Below, one piece after another: positions 56,479-64,000 of a stretch of DNA of 64,000 nt. The stretch covers positions 406,149-470,148 of the forward strand of contig NZ_KI911559.1 in the NCBI RefSeq assembly GCF_000515255.1, in the 5' to 3' direction. Position 1 is the first letter of the stretch; every line of letters starts with the position of its first letter. The notes below the pieces were generated by a model. That model saw nothing but the letters and a program-made list of their open reading frames with translations, did not search any database and was not told the DNA's origin. Source of the DNA: Rhodovibrio salinarum DSM 9154 (GTDB lineage Bacteria; Pseudomonadota; Alphaproteobacteria; Kiloniellales; Rhodovibrionaceae). A program made the position numbers and the translations under genes.

Positions 56479-57291
56479 ATGACGTCGCAAGGCGGAGTTC
56501 TGGCCGGCAAACGCGGCCTGATCATGGGGGTGGCGAACGAGAAGTCGATCGCCTGGGGCATCGCCAAGGCCGCCGCCGATCAGGGCGCGGAACTCGCCTT
56601 TACCTATCAAGCCGATTCGTTCGCCAAGCGCGTCCGCCCGCTGGCCGAATCGGTCGGCAGCGATCTCCTGGTGCGTTGCGACGTTTCGGATGATGCCGAT
56701 CTGGATCGCGCCTTCCAGGAGATTGCCGAACACTGGGACGGGCTCGACTTCATCGTCCACGCGATCGCTTATTCCGATAAGACCCAGTTGAAGGGCCGCT
56801 ACCTCGACACCACGCGGCAGAACTTCCGCCATACCCTGTCGATCTCGGCCTATTCCTTCACGGCCGTTGCCCAGCGCGCGCAGCCGCTGATGCGCGAGGG
56901 CGGAAGCCTGCTGACCCTGACCTACCTTGGCGCCGAACGGGTCGCGCCAAACTACAACGTCATGGGGGTCGCCAAGGCCGCGCTGGAGGCCAGCGTCCGC
57001 TACATGGCCGCCGACCTGGGGCCACGTGGCATTCGGGTTAATGCGCTCTCCGCCGGGCCGATGCGCACGCTGGCCGGCTCCGCGATCGCGGATGCGCGCT
57101 TCACCTTCCGCTGGTCGGCCGAACAGGCTCCCCTGCACCGCAACGTCGACCTGGAAGAGGTGGGCCAGTCTGCGCTCTACCTGTTGAGCGACCTGTCGGC
57201 TGGCGTGACCGGCGAGGTGCACCATGTCGACGGCGGTTACCACGCCATCGCCATGCCGCATCCCGATCGGGTGAACACCAAGAAAGAGTAG
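56479..57291 (+). CDS. fabI: Enoyl-ACP reductase FabI
   Basis: 270 aa. Last step of fatty-acid elongation. Seen: GLIMGVANEKSIAWGIAKAA (NAD site), VHAIAYSDKTQLKGRY, catalytic YxxxxxxK in VAPNYNVMGVAKAALEASVR, and HHVDGGYHAIAMPHPDR. Third gene of fabA-fabB-fabI. RBS AGGAAGGACG is a little far from ATG 56479. Confidence 0.96.
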   Translation: MTSQGGVLAGKRGLIMGVANEKSIAWGIAKAAADQGAELAFTYQADSFAKRVRPLAESVGSDLLVRCDVSDDADLDRAFQEIAEHWDGLDFIVHAIAYSDKTQLKGRYLDTTRQNFRHTLSISAYSFTAVAQRAQPLMREGGSLLTLTYLGAERVAPNYNVMGVAKAALEASVRYMAADLGPRGIRVNALSAGPMRTLAGSAIADARFTFRWSAEQAPLHRNVDLEEVGQSALYLLSDLSAGVTGEVHHVDGGYHAIAMPHPDRVNTKKE

Positions 57292-57319
57292 CGGCTTCCG
57301 CTGGGCGGTTGCGCCTGAG

Positions 57320-57334
57320 CAATCCGTCGGATTG
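57320..57334 (+). terminator. Small hairpin after fabI
   Basis: CAATCC, loop GTC, GGATTG (57320-57334), followed by TTG. It is a candidate weak terminator 29 bp after the fabI stop; the short stem and poor U run keep confidence low. Confidence 0.3.
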
Positions 57335-57389
57335 TTGTATGTGGCGGGCGGCAATCGATGGCCTGTGCCACTGTCGCCACGAGTTCCCT

Positions 57390-58163
57390 CTACAGATCGT
57401 TTGGTATCAGGTCGGGGCGGTCGGTGATGATCGCGTCGACCCCCCAGCCGCGCAAGCGGGCTGCGGTGCCGCCGTCGTTCACGGTATAGGCCGCGACGGC
57501 CCAGCCAGCGTCCGTGACCTCCCGACTCTCCGCCGGTAAGAGATGATCGGCGGCCAGATGCAGGGAGACGCAGTCTAGCTCGCGCAGCACCTCGGACCAG
57601 CGCACCGGCCGGTTCTGCACGATCAGACCGCGCGGCAGCTCCGGTCCCTTGTCGCGGGCGGCTGCGAGACTGTCCCGCTGGAACGACGACAACAGCGGCT
57701 TGGGCCGGTCCTCGGGCCAGAGGTCGCGCACCGTGCGCACGGTTGCTTCCGCCGTTTCGCGTGCCGCGCCCGGGGCGGGCTTGATCTCCAGGTTCACCTG
57801 CAGATTCAGGCGGACCATCTCCGCCAGCGCCTCCGCCAGGGTCGGGATGCGCGTGCCGGCAAACGCCGGGTCGAAGGCCGCGCCGGCGTCCAATTCGGCT
57901 AGCTGCGTGGCGGTCCACTGATCCAGCCGTCCCGCGATCCCCTCGATCCGTTCCAGACTGACATCGTGGTGCAGCATCGGCGTGCCGCAGGCGGCCAGCA
58001 TGACGTCCACTTCGACCCAGCGACAGCCGGCTTCAGCGGCCGCGCGCAGGCCAGGCAGGGTGTTTTCTGGCGCCAGCCCTGCGGCGCCACGGTGACCGAT
58101 CACGGGCGGTAGGGCGATCCGCGGCGTCGGGGCATCCGGTACGGTGGCGAAACGGTCGGTCAC
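57390..58163 (-). CDS. Glycerophosphodiester phosphodiesterase
   Basis: 257 aa GDPD-family enzyme. Seen: VIGHRGAAGLAPENTLPGLR, WVEVDVMLAACGTPMLHHDV, NLEIKPAPGA and AYTVNDGGTAARLRGWGVDA, which keep the HR...E.D metal/catalytic set. Cytosolic (no signal peptide), releasing glycerol-3-phosphate from glycerophosphodiesters (UgpQ-like). Starts at ATG 58163, 4 bp after the SCO gene stop, so cotranscription is likely. Confidence 0.94.
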   Translation of the reverse strand: MTDRFATVPDAPTPRIALPPVIGHRGAAGLAPENTLPGLRAAAEAGCRWVEVDVMLAACGTPMLHHDVSLERIEGIAGRLDQWTATQLAELDAGAAFDPAFAGTRIPTLAEALAEMVRLNLQVNLEIKPAPGAARETAEATVRTVRDLWPEDRPKPLLSSFQRDSLAAARDKGPELPRGLIVQNRPVRWSEVLRELDCVSLHLAADHLLPAESREVTDAGWAVAAYTVNDGGTAARLRGWGVDAIITDRPDLIPNDL

Positions 58164-58167
58164 CCGA

Positions 58168-58890
58168 CTAGCCCTCGACGTCCTGGCGGATCATCTCGGC
58201 GATCCGTGGGGCCCCGGCGGACGCCGCGACGTGGTCCACGTGACCGCCGTCTGGACCCATCAGAAAAACGTAGGACTGGTGCTGCATCAGATACGCCCCG
58301 TGGTCCATCGCGGCATGGTCGGCGGCCGACATCTGCCCGTCGCCGTTTTGCGTGTCCTGTTGCGCGGCGGCGACCTCCTCCGGGTCCACCTTTTTATAGG
58401 ACACGTGGTAGGCCTGCGCCGCTTGCTGGATGGCTTGCTTGTCGCCGGTCAGGCCGATCAGGCGGGGATGGAAATTGGCGACGTAGTCACGCATCCGCGC
58501 CACGTCATCGCGGGCAGGATCGATGGTGATGAACACCGGGGTTATCCGCTCCGCCTTGGCTGGGTGGTTGTCGGCGACGACGTCAAGGGCCTGGGACATC
58601 GCCTGCAGGGTCATCGGGCAGACGTCCGGGCAATGGGTGTAGCCGAAGAACACGAGCGTATAGCCGCCCTCTAGATCCTGGGCAGTGACGGTGTTGCCTT
58701 GCGTATTGGTCAGTTCGAACGGCCCGCCGATCGCCTGGTCGGCTTGCGGGCCCGAACCTGCCATCTGGGACCTGCCGTCGTCGTTCAACCAGACGTTCCA
58801 GGCCACCGCGGCGACCAGGGTCACACTGGCGAGGGTGCTGACGACGGCGGTGATCCGCGCGACTTTCGATTTCGGCAGGATGCCGCTCAT
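58168..58890 (-). CDS. SCO family protein (copper-dependent cytochrome oxidase assembly)
   Basis: 240 aa. N-terminal membrane anchor (ITAVVSTLASVTLVAAVAWN). Thioredoxin-like domain with the copper-binding CPDVC at 87-91 and the conserved His in LMQHQSYVFLMGPDG near 204. Inserts copper in the CuA site of cytochrome oxidase or acts as a thiol reductase. Between 171 and 202 a Gln/Asp/His/Met-rich insertion (QDTQNGDGQMSAADHAAMDH) could add metal ligands. ATG 58890. Confidence 0.93.
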   Translation of the reverse strand: MSGILPKSKVARITAVVSTLASVTLVAAVAWNVWLNDDGRSQMAGSGPQADQAIGGPFELTNTQGNTVTAQDLEGGYTLVFFGYTHCPDVCPMTLQAMSQALDVVADNHPAKAERITPVFITIDPARDDVARMRDYVANFHPRLIGLTGDKQAIQQAAQAYHVSYKKVDPEEVAAAQQDTQNGDGQMSAADHAAMDHGAYLMQHQSYVFLMGPDGGHVDHVAASAGAPRIAEMIRQDVEG

Positions 58891-59083
58891 AGCTGTGCGC
58901 CGCCTTTTTTTGCTTTATGTCGGTGTCGGGGACATAAGCCAGCGAACGGCGAAACGGAAGGGTCGTGCTGCGTTATCGTGCCGTATGCTGCCGGGCGATG
59001 GTCGGCAATCCGGGTGGGCCGCGTAAGTTTGAGTGTGTGCGCCGTTGACCGGGCTTGCGGGCCGGGGCACCGTCGCCCCCGTC

Positions 59084-60073
59084 ATGACCCCATCCCCACC
59101 GCTCGGCGCGTATGGTGCCAACGATCCCCTGTTCCTGCTGCTGGCGGCGCTGGCCGTGGAAGCCTACGTCGGCGATGTGATCGCGCGTTTGCCGCGCGTG
59201 CCGCATCCGCGCGCCCTGCTGGCCCGGCTTGCCGGGCGGCTGGGTTTCCGATTGAACCGGCCGCAGCGCGGGCGCCGGGCACTGGTGCTGCGCGGGCTGT
59301 TTGTGGTGATCGCGCTCGCGCTGGGCGCGGCCGTGATCGGCTGGGCGTTGGCGGCCTTCACGCGGGTCTACCCGTTCGCCTGGATCATCGAGTTGTTCCT
59401 GCTGGTCGCGCTGATTGGTCAGAACGGCGTGTTGAGCGGACTCAAGTCGGTGGCCGACGGCCTCGCCACCGGCAGTGCCGAGCGCACGCGCGCGGCGTTG
59501 CGTCCGCTGGCGGGCGAACGGTTGGCGCCGGACCAACTGGAGCGCCTGGACTTGCGGGGGCTGTCGATTGCCGCCCTGGACGGCGGGGCGCGTCGGGCGG
59601 TCTCTGCCGCCTTCGCGCCGGTGCTGTTTTACATTCTGTTGGGTCTGCCAGGGCTGATGGCGCAGCAGACCGTCTGGACGCTCGCCTGCGTGGTTGCCAA
59701 TAGCAACAAGCCGGGCGGTTCGGGTCTGGGTTTCGGGCGGGAAGGCGATTTCGCGCTTGCCGCTGTCAAGCTGGATGCAGCGCTCGCCTGGGTGCCGGAC
59801 AAGGTCGCCGGGCTACTGTTCGCCGGGGCCGCTGCCTTCGTGCCGGGCGCACATCCTGTGACCGCGCTGCGGCGCTTGCCTCGGGCGACCTCGTGGGCGG
59901 TTGGGGCGATCGGCGGGGCCCTGCGCCTGACCGGTCGGAAGGATGGCACGTTGAGCCGCGTCGGCGCACCGGAGGCCACACAGCTGAAACGGGCGGCGAT
60001 GCTGCTGGGGGTCGCTCTGTTGATCCAGGGCGGGCTGATCGCGGTATTGGTGCTGTTGCGTCAGACAGCTTAG
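59084..60073 (+). CDS. Adenosylcobinamide-phosphate synthase-like protein (CobD/CbiB)
   Basis: 329 aa membrane protein. Hydrophobic segments near residues 10-27, 65-90, 95-115, 185-205 and 300-325. VEAYVGDVIARLPRVPHPRA, SFAWIIELFLLVA-like PFAWIIELFLLVALIGQNG, SAAFAPVLFYILLGLPGLMA, AALAWVPDKVAGLLFAGAAA fit CobD/CbiB, which attaches aminopropanol to cobyric acid. The assignment is supported by nearby cobS and cobT. ATG 59084 is chosen over a GTG at 59033. Confidence 0.88.
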   Translation: MTPSPPLGAYGANDPLFLLLAALAVEAYVGDVIARLPRVPHPRALLARLAGRLGFRLNRPQRGRRALVLRGLFVVIALALGAAVIGWALAAFTRVYPFAWIIELFLLVALIGQNGVLSGLKSVADGLATGSAERTRAALRPLAGERLAPDQLERLDLRGLSIAALDGGARRAVSAAFAPVLFYILLGLPGLMAQQTVWTLACVVANSNKPGGSGLGFGREGDFALAAVKLDAALAWVPDKVAGLLFAGAAAFVPGAHPVTALRRLPRATSWAVGAIGGALRLTGRKDGTLSRVGAPEATQLKRAAMLLGVALLIQGGLIAVLVLLRQTA

Positions 60074-60161
60074 TCCGACAGAGCGCGAGGCGCTGTGCGC
60101 AAGATTTGAGCGGATCGTCAGCGGGCTGGTCGTTTTAAGCGGCGTCGTCAATCGATCGCTC

Positions 60162-60476
60162 TTAGGGGCGGGGCATCGCTGGGCTGGAGCTTTCGTAGCT
60201 CGCCTCCGGTGTGGCGTGTAGGCGCGCCAGGAGGCACCGCAGGTCGCTCAAGACCTGTGGCTCGGCTTGGGCGCGCTTCCGGGCGATTTGGTGGATTGTC
60301 TGGCCGTATAGAAGCGCGCGCAGCAACGCGCGCTCGTCGGAGGTGATCGATGCCTGGGTGCGCTCGACCATAACCTGCTCAATCTCCGAAATAGACTGCG
60401 TCCTGCCGCTGGACCATGGCTTCCGGCTCGCGGAACGGTTTCCATCACGCGAGCTGGTCATAAAACAATACCACAT
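60162..60476 (-). CDS. Small LuxR-type helix-turn-helix protein
   Basis: 104 aa. Residues 43-87 (ITSDERALLRALLYGQTIHQ, IARKRAQAEPQVLSDLRCLL) read like a LuxR/GerE DNA-binding domain with the expected spacing of Leu/Ile positions, with no sensor domain. The N-terminus is polar; the start may be later, such as ATG 60371. It sits between cobD and the phosphatase gene, divergent from a double-CxxC protein. Its promoter region is unusually AT-rich. A real gene is likely but not proven. Confidence 0.5.
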   Translation of the reverse strand: MWYCFMTSSRDGNRSASRKPWSSGRTQSISEIEQVMVERTQASITSDERALLRALLYGQTIHQIARKRAQAEPQVLSDLRCLLARLHATPEASYESSSPAMPRP

Positions 60477-60549
60477 GACGCCGTCGATATAAGCCTTCTT
60501 ACATTCAATATAAACGGCGACTCAGTTTAGACCAACTCAAAATTGGCAA

Positions 60550-60569
60550 GATACCCCTTCGGGGGTATC
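60550..60569. promoter_or_regulatory. UUCG-capped hairpin in the divergent small-gene region
   Basis: GATACCCC (60550-60557), loop TTCG, GGGGTATC (60562-60569): an 8-bp perfect stem with the very stable C(UUCG)G tetraloop. It lies between the divergent HTH and double-CxxC genes in a locally AT-rich region. No U run follows. Confidence 0.5.
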
Positions 60570-60673
60570 GCTTCATTCAATCGAGTGGATTTAGAATCCC
60601 GGACTTGCTCCGACGAGGCGGGTGCGGAGGTGGGCTTCCGCCGGTCGGTGCTATGCGAACGGGATGGAGAGGT

Positions 60674-60901
60674 ATGTCCGGAAATTTGATCGAGCTCGAT
60701 GGGCGCTGCGCGGCCTGTGGTGACGAACAGGCGGAGGTTTGGGTAAAGGCTCGGTCGGTCGCGCCGTGCTACGCGATCATGGCCGTTTCGGGCGATTTCC
60801 AGGATCTGATCCGGGCGGAATGTCCGCGGTGCCAGACCGGTACCGGGAGCTGTCTCGTGGCGCGGTTGCGCGCGCTCGCCGCTGGCAGCGAGACCACTTA
60901 A
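60674..60901 (+). CDS. Small double-CxxC (zinc-ribbon-like) protein
   Basis: 75 aa. CxxC pairs in LDGRCAACGDEQ and RAECPRCQTG, with two further Cys (VAPCYAIMA, GSCLVARL). Spacing fits a small zinc ribbon or a redox protein. No family recognised. ATG 60674 has a good RBS (GGAGAGG). It lies inside the cobalamin cluster, divergent from the small HTH gene. Confidence 0.65.
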   Translation: MSGNLIELDGRCAACGDEQAEVWVKARSVAPCYAIMAVSGDFQDLIRAECPRCQTGTGSCLVARLRALAAGSETT

Positions 60902-60941
60902 AAGCTAGGGCTGGACCGTCTGGGTCCAGGGGCCATCCTGC

Positions 60942-61583
60942 TCACGCCCGCGGCACGTGATTGACCAGTGCCACCCGCCAGGCCGGCGGGGTATCCGGCG
61001 CGCTGTCCGCTGGCGGTGCGATGTGGTCGATGCGTGTGAGAGCGCAGTTATCGACGACGAACGACAAGGCCCGTTCCGGCTCCAGGTCGAGGGCGCGCGC
61101 CAGGGCGGCGCGAATCGTCCCGCCGTGGGTCACGGCGACGACGTCGCGGCCGGCATGCGTGCGCGACAGGCGATCCACGACGGTGCCGACTCGCTGGATC
61201 AGATCGGCGAAGCTCTCGCCGCCCGGCGGCGCCTCGTGCGCGGGCGCCAGCCAGAAGCGATTCCACTGCTCGCCGCGTTCGGCGATCAGCTCGTCGCGAT
61301 GCCGGCCCTGCCAGTCGCCGAACGACTGCTCGGCCAGTTCCCGTTCGGGGTGCAGCTCGGGCGCCGGGTCCGCCCGGCGTGCCAGGATCGCTTCGGCGGT
61401 TTGAGTTGTGCGGATCAGGTTGGAGGTGACCCAGATGGCGTCCTGCGGCAGTAACGCGGCAAGGCCGTCGTAGATCGACGTATCCGAGGTGTCGCAGTCC
61501 ATGTCCATCTGGCCGTAGATGCGCCCGTTGGCGCTGGTCACCGGCGCGTGGCGGATCCACCACCAGCGTGTGGTCGCCGACAT
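60942..61583 (-). CDS. Histidine phosphatase (alpha-ribazole phosphatase, CobC-like)
   Basis: 213 aa. Catalytic RHA motif in WWWIRHAPVTSANGRIYGQ and the second His in VVAVTHGGTIRAALARALDL; VTSNLIRTTQTAEAILARR between. Its place beside cobS and cobT supports dephosphorylation of alpha-ribazole-5'-phosphate in nucleotide-loop assembly, though this fold includes many other phosphatases. Ends 40 bp after the small double-CxxC gene (convergent) and follows cobS on the same strand. Confidence 0.87.
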   Translation of the reverse strand: MSATTRWWWIRHAPVTSANGRIYGQMDMDCDTSDTSIYDGLAALLPQDAIWVTSNLIRTTQTAEAILARRADPAPELHPERELAEQSFGDWQGRHRDELIAERGEQWNRFWLAPAHEAPPGGESFADLIQRVGTVVDRLSRTHAGRDVVAVTHGGTIRAALARALDLEPERALSFVVDNCALTRIDHIAPPADSAPDTPPAWRVALVNHVPRA

Positions 61584-61639
61584 CCGATCCCCTCTCTTAT
61601 GGTCACGGGCCAGAGCGAAGTAGCGCGCGCTTCGCGCAC

Positions 61640-62467
61640 TTAAATGAACGCGGGACCGGTTGCCGCCAGCAGGCTGGCGGCCGTTAGCAGTACGACTGTC
61701 TCGACCGTCTGCTCCACCGTTCCCAGCACGTCGCCGGTATAGCCGTGCACCTGCCGGGCTGCAAGGCGGGCGACCAGTCCAGTTGCCAGTGCGCTCATGC
61801 CGAGGGCGACCATCCCGGCGAGCGGTCCCAGCGTCAGCAGGATCGCGCCGGTGCCGAGCAGGAGTGCGGTGGCGACGACACCCCGCGAGGGGCGACCGGC
61901 TCCGTGACCGAGGCCGTCGGCGCGGGCTGGCTTCAAGCCGCGCATGACCGGCAGCATCGCCGCGCGGCCCAACGCGTGCGCGCCGATCAGTGCCAGCGCG
62001 CCGCCAGGCACGGCTGCCAGCGCTGCCAGCGCGCCGACGCGCAGCAGTAGCGAGAACACGATCGCCGCGACACCATAGCTGCCCACCCGGCTGTCGCGCA
62101 TGATCGCGAGCTTGCGCGCGACATCCTCTCCGCCGCCGAAGCCGTCGGCGACATCGGCCAGGCCATCCTCGTGCAACCCGCCGGTGATCGCGAAGCTGAC
62201 GGCGAGCGCCAGTCCAGCCGAGACGAGCGGTGGCAGGTGGAGGCCGGTCGTGAGGATCAGGGCAAGGGCGCCGGCGGCGCCCACCAGCACACCCACCAGC
62301 GGTGCGCAGCGCAGTGCACGGGCCAGTGCAGCCAAGCCGTCCGGCTCGCCGGCGGCAGCCTCAGGCCAGCGCACCGGCAGGCGGGTTAGAAAGACGATCG
62401 CGCGCGCCAGGTCCTGCCGCCAGACGCGCCAAGCGCCTGACTTGGACGGAGCAGCATCCGGGGCCAA
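61640..62467 (-). CDS. cobS: Adenosylcobinamide-GDP ribazoletransferase
   Basis: 275 aa from TTG 62467; TTG 62515 is an alternative with its own RBS. Integral membrane enzyme joining adenosylcobinamide-GDP and alpha-ribazole. Seen: IVFLTRLPVRWPE, ITGGLHEDGLADVADGFGGG, IMRDSRVGSYGVAAIVFSLL, IGAHALGRAAMLPVMR, and RQVHGYTGDVLGTVEQTVET. No ATG is available in frame near the proper N-terminus. Divergent from cobT with about 207 bp between. Upstream of the phosphatase gene in the same direction. Confidence 0.93.
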   Translation of the reverse strand: MAPDAAPSKSGAWRVWRQDLARAIVFLTRLPVRWPEAAAGEPDGLAALARALRCAPLVGVLVGAAGALALILTTGLHLPPLVSAGLALAVSFAITGGLHEDGLADVADGFGGGEDVARKLAIMRDSRVGSYGVAAIVFSLLLRVGALAALAAVPGGALALIGAHALGRAAMLPVMRGLKPARADGLGHGAGRPSRGVVATALLLGTGAILLTLGPLAGMVALGMSALATGLVARLAARQVHGYTGDVLGTVEQTVETVVLLTAASLLAATGPAFI

Positions 62468-62674
62468 GTCGCAACTCCATGGATTGCCGTCGCAGGGCGT
62501 CGGCGGTGCGGCCAAAACGCCCTTTGCCCGGGTGGGCAGGGCGCGGTTATAGGACAGCCAGACCCTCGCGCGAAAGCGCGCCCACTTGAACGCTGTGCGC
62601 AAGCGCGGCCCCTGTTCGCAACAGGGCGCGCACGCGTGCGCCGATGATCCCAGTGAAGGAGTGACCGTCCAGTC

Positions 62675-63760
62675 ATGGCAGGCAGTAACGGCGACGACCG
62701 ATCCTCGCACGCCGGTCCCAACAACGGTGCAGCGGCCGGCGCGCAAGAAGCCCCGGCGACCTTCGACGAAATCCGCCAGCTCCTTGGCGATCTGCCGGGG
62801 CCGGATCTGGAGAGTCGCTCGGCCGCGACGACCCGGCAGCAGCAGTTGACCAAACCGCGTGGCTCGCTTGGCCGGTTGGAGGAACTGGCGGAATGGCTGG
62901 CGGCCTGGCAGGGCGCGCATCCCCCGCGCATGGACCGCCCGCGCGTGGCGGTGTTCGCCGGCAACCACGGCGTGGCGGCGCGTGGCGTGTCGGCCTACCC
63001 CCCCGAGGTGACGCAGCAGATGGTCCAGAACTTCATCGACGGCGGGGCGGCGATCAACCAGCTGTGTGCCAACTGCGACGCCGACCTGCGGGTTTACGAG
63101 CTGGCGCTTGAGGAGCCCACGGCGGACTTCTCGCAAGCCCCCGCGATGAGCGAGGACGAGTGCGCGCGGGCCATGGCCTACGGCATGCTCGCCGTCGAAG
63201 AAGGCTTCGACGTGATGGCGCTGGGCGAGATGGGTATCGCCAACACTACCAGCGGCGCGGCGCTCTGCTGCGCCCTCTTCGGAGGCACGGCGTCGGATTG
63301 GATCGGTCCCGGCACGGGGATCGACCGGTCGGGGCTCGGCCGCAAGGCCGAAGTGGTCGACCAAGCGATGCAGTACCACCAGGGCCATCTGGACGACCCG
63401 CTGGAGGTTCTGCGCCGGGTCGGCGGGCTGGAGTTGGCGGCGATCGTCGGCGCCATCCTGGCCTGTCGGCTGGCGCGCACGCCGGTGCTGCTGGACGGCT
63501 TCACCTGCACCGCTGCTGCGGCGGTGCTGTACAAGCTGGATCCTCACCTGCTGGACCATTGCGTGGTCGCGCACGTCTCTGCCGAGCCGGGGCATCGGCG
63601 ACTGCTGCAGGAGATCGGGAAGCGTGCGCTGGTCGATCTGGACATGCGCTTGGGGGAGGCCTCCGGCGCGGCGGTGGCAATCCCGCTGCTGCAAGCGGCG
63701 GTTAGCTGCCACGCCGGTATGGCGACCTTCGACGAGGCCGGGGTCTCGACCCCGGACTGA
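62675..63760 (+). CDS. cobT: Nicotinate-nucleotide-dimethylbenzimidazole phosphoribosyltransferase
   Basis: 361 aa. Makes alpha-ribazole-5'-phosphate from dimethylbenzimidazole. Seen: QQQLTKPRGSLGRLEELAEW, VAVFAGNHGVAARGVSAYPP, ALGEMGIANTTSGAALCCAL, GPGTGIDRSGLGRKAEVVDQ and LDLDMRLGEASGAAVAIPLL with the catalytic Glu region. The first 30 residues are a disordered extension. ATG 62675; GAAGGAG is 13 nt upstream. Confidence 0.96.
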   Translation: MAGSNGDDRSSHAGPNNGAAAGAQEAPATFDEIRQLLGDLPGPDLESRSAATTRQQQLTKPRGSLGRLEELAEWLAAWQGAHPPRMDRPRVAVFAGNHGVAARGVSAYPPEVTQQMVQNFIDGGAAINQLCANCDADLRVYELALEEPTADFSQAPAMSEDECARAMAYGMLAVEEGFDVMALGEMGIANTTSGAALCCALFGGTASDWIGPGTGIDRSGLGRKAEVVDQAMQYHQGHLDDPLEVLRRVGGLELAAIVGAILACRLARTPVLLDGFTCTAAAAVLYKLDPHLLDHCVVAHVSAEPGHRRLLQEIGKRALVDLDMRLGEASGAAVAIPLLQAAVSCHAGMATFDEAGVSTPD

Positions 63761-63785
63761 CGGACATGGGACTGACGGACGTGGG
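63756..63785 (+). repeat. Tandem 15-bp duplication across the cobT stop
   Basis: ACTGACGGACATGGG (63756-63770) is followed directly by ACTGACGGACGTGGG (63771-63785), one mismatch. The first copy contains the cobT TGA. It looks like a small recent slippage duplication. Confidence 0.7.
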
Positions 63786-63871
63786 ATTGGTGGCGTAGCG
63801 AGGTTCAGGCGTTGCGTCGCGTCCGGGCGGGCTGCGAAACTGGAATGCAGTCAACGTCAGGAGCGTGCGAG

Positions 63872-64000
63872 ATGCGAGCAGTCGTACACGCCGTGGTCCA
63901 CCGCGGCGCGGTGCGCTCCGGCAACGAGGACACGCTCGCTGTCGGCGATTGGGTCGCCCCCGATGACATTGAGCGGCCCAAGCGCTTCACCCATGAGCTG
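63872..64000 (+). CDS. PP2C-like serine/threonine phosphatase (N-terminal fragment, cut by window end)
   Basis: 43 codons visible. MRAVVHAVVHRGAVRSGNED then TLAVGDWVAPDDIERPKRF. The G-x-V-R-x-x-NED pattern is the first PP2C motif with its metal-binding Asp. The rest lies beyond the window. AGGAG upstream supports ATG 63872. Confidence 0.6.
   Translation, partial: MRAVVHAVVHRGAVRSGNEDTLAVGDWVAPDDIERPKRFTHEL

Noticed and set aside
58891-62674. Cobalamin riboswitch near the cob genes
   Set aside because: I looked before cobD, cobS and cobT for the B12-box core and the paired arms and found no convincing match.
61640-63712. A single minus-strand frame of 690 codons suggesting a cobS fusion
   Set aside because: The N-terminal 400 codons are antisense to cobT and not protein-like. 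cobS begins near 62467 or 62515.

Overview
The window is chromosomal DNA of a high-GC alphaproteobacterium, most likely a Rhodospirillales/Rhodovibrio-like lineage (inference). The pointers are a CcrM-type adenine methyltransferase beside rnhB, an Irr-type Fur regulator next to a fabA-fabB-fabI cluster, a GDH180-type glutamate dehydrogenase, a SUV3-like helicase paired with an S4 protein, and the blocks hemW-rdgB-rph / hrcA-grpE and dnaK-dnaJ-dapB. Genes are densely packed on both strands, and the high GC produces many long antisense reading frames that are not genes. I saw no insertion sequence, prophage, CRISPR array or rRNA; there is one tRNA-Gly.

Layout: 0-5.9 kb holds typA, an adenosine kinase, an EI24/CysZ-like membrane protein, and a bactofilin followed by a lipoprotein. 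5.9-16.2 kb holds nth, a DUF2244 membrane protein, a PA0069-type radical SAM protein, a SOUL lipoprotein, rnhB, ccrM, a GST-MFS pair divergent from a LysR regulator, msrP and xthA. 16.5-24.6 kb holds a class-I amidotransferase, the S4 protein and helicase, a PAS protein, pcm and htpG. 24.7-29.4 kb is an assimilatory sulfate-reduction operon (cysG, DUF2849, cysI, DUF934, cysH, on the minus strand). 29.6-34.5 kb is hemW-rdgB-rph, divergent from hrcA-grpE. 34.5-38.9 kb is a proteostasis block (DUF971, Trm112, LON-domain, thioredoxin-TPR), a YbaK-type deacylase, tRNA-Gly and a CopD-like membrane protein. 39.1-46.2 kb carries the giant NAD-glutamate dehydrogenase, a polysaccharide deacetylase overlapping a DUF1848 protein, and a small membrane protein. 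46.4-51.2 kb is dnaK-dnaJ, a DCC protein and dapB. 51.2-58.9 kb has a 2-hydroxyacid dehydrogenase, an SH3 protein, rubrerythrin, irr, fabA-fabB-fabI, a glycerophosphodiesterase and a SCO protein. 59-63.8 kb is a cobalamin late-assembly cluster (cobD/cbiB, phosphatase, cobS, cobT) interrupted by two small uncharacterised genes. A partial PP2C-like phosphatase ends the window.

The most interesting signals are regulatory. Three GANTC sites sit in 40 bp just upstream of ccrM. Two coaxial inverted repeats lie upstream of the cys operon. Three heat-shock units (htpG, hrcA, dnaK) share sigma-32-like promoters with an identical 15-nt spacer, and the hrcA one is overlapped by a perfect 19-bp palindrome. 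A small LuxR-type HTH protein and a small double-CxxC protein form a divergent pair inside the cobalamin cluster. No wholly new multi-gene defence or mobile system was found; most of the window is conserved alphaproteobacterial core.
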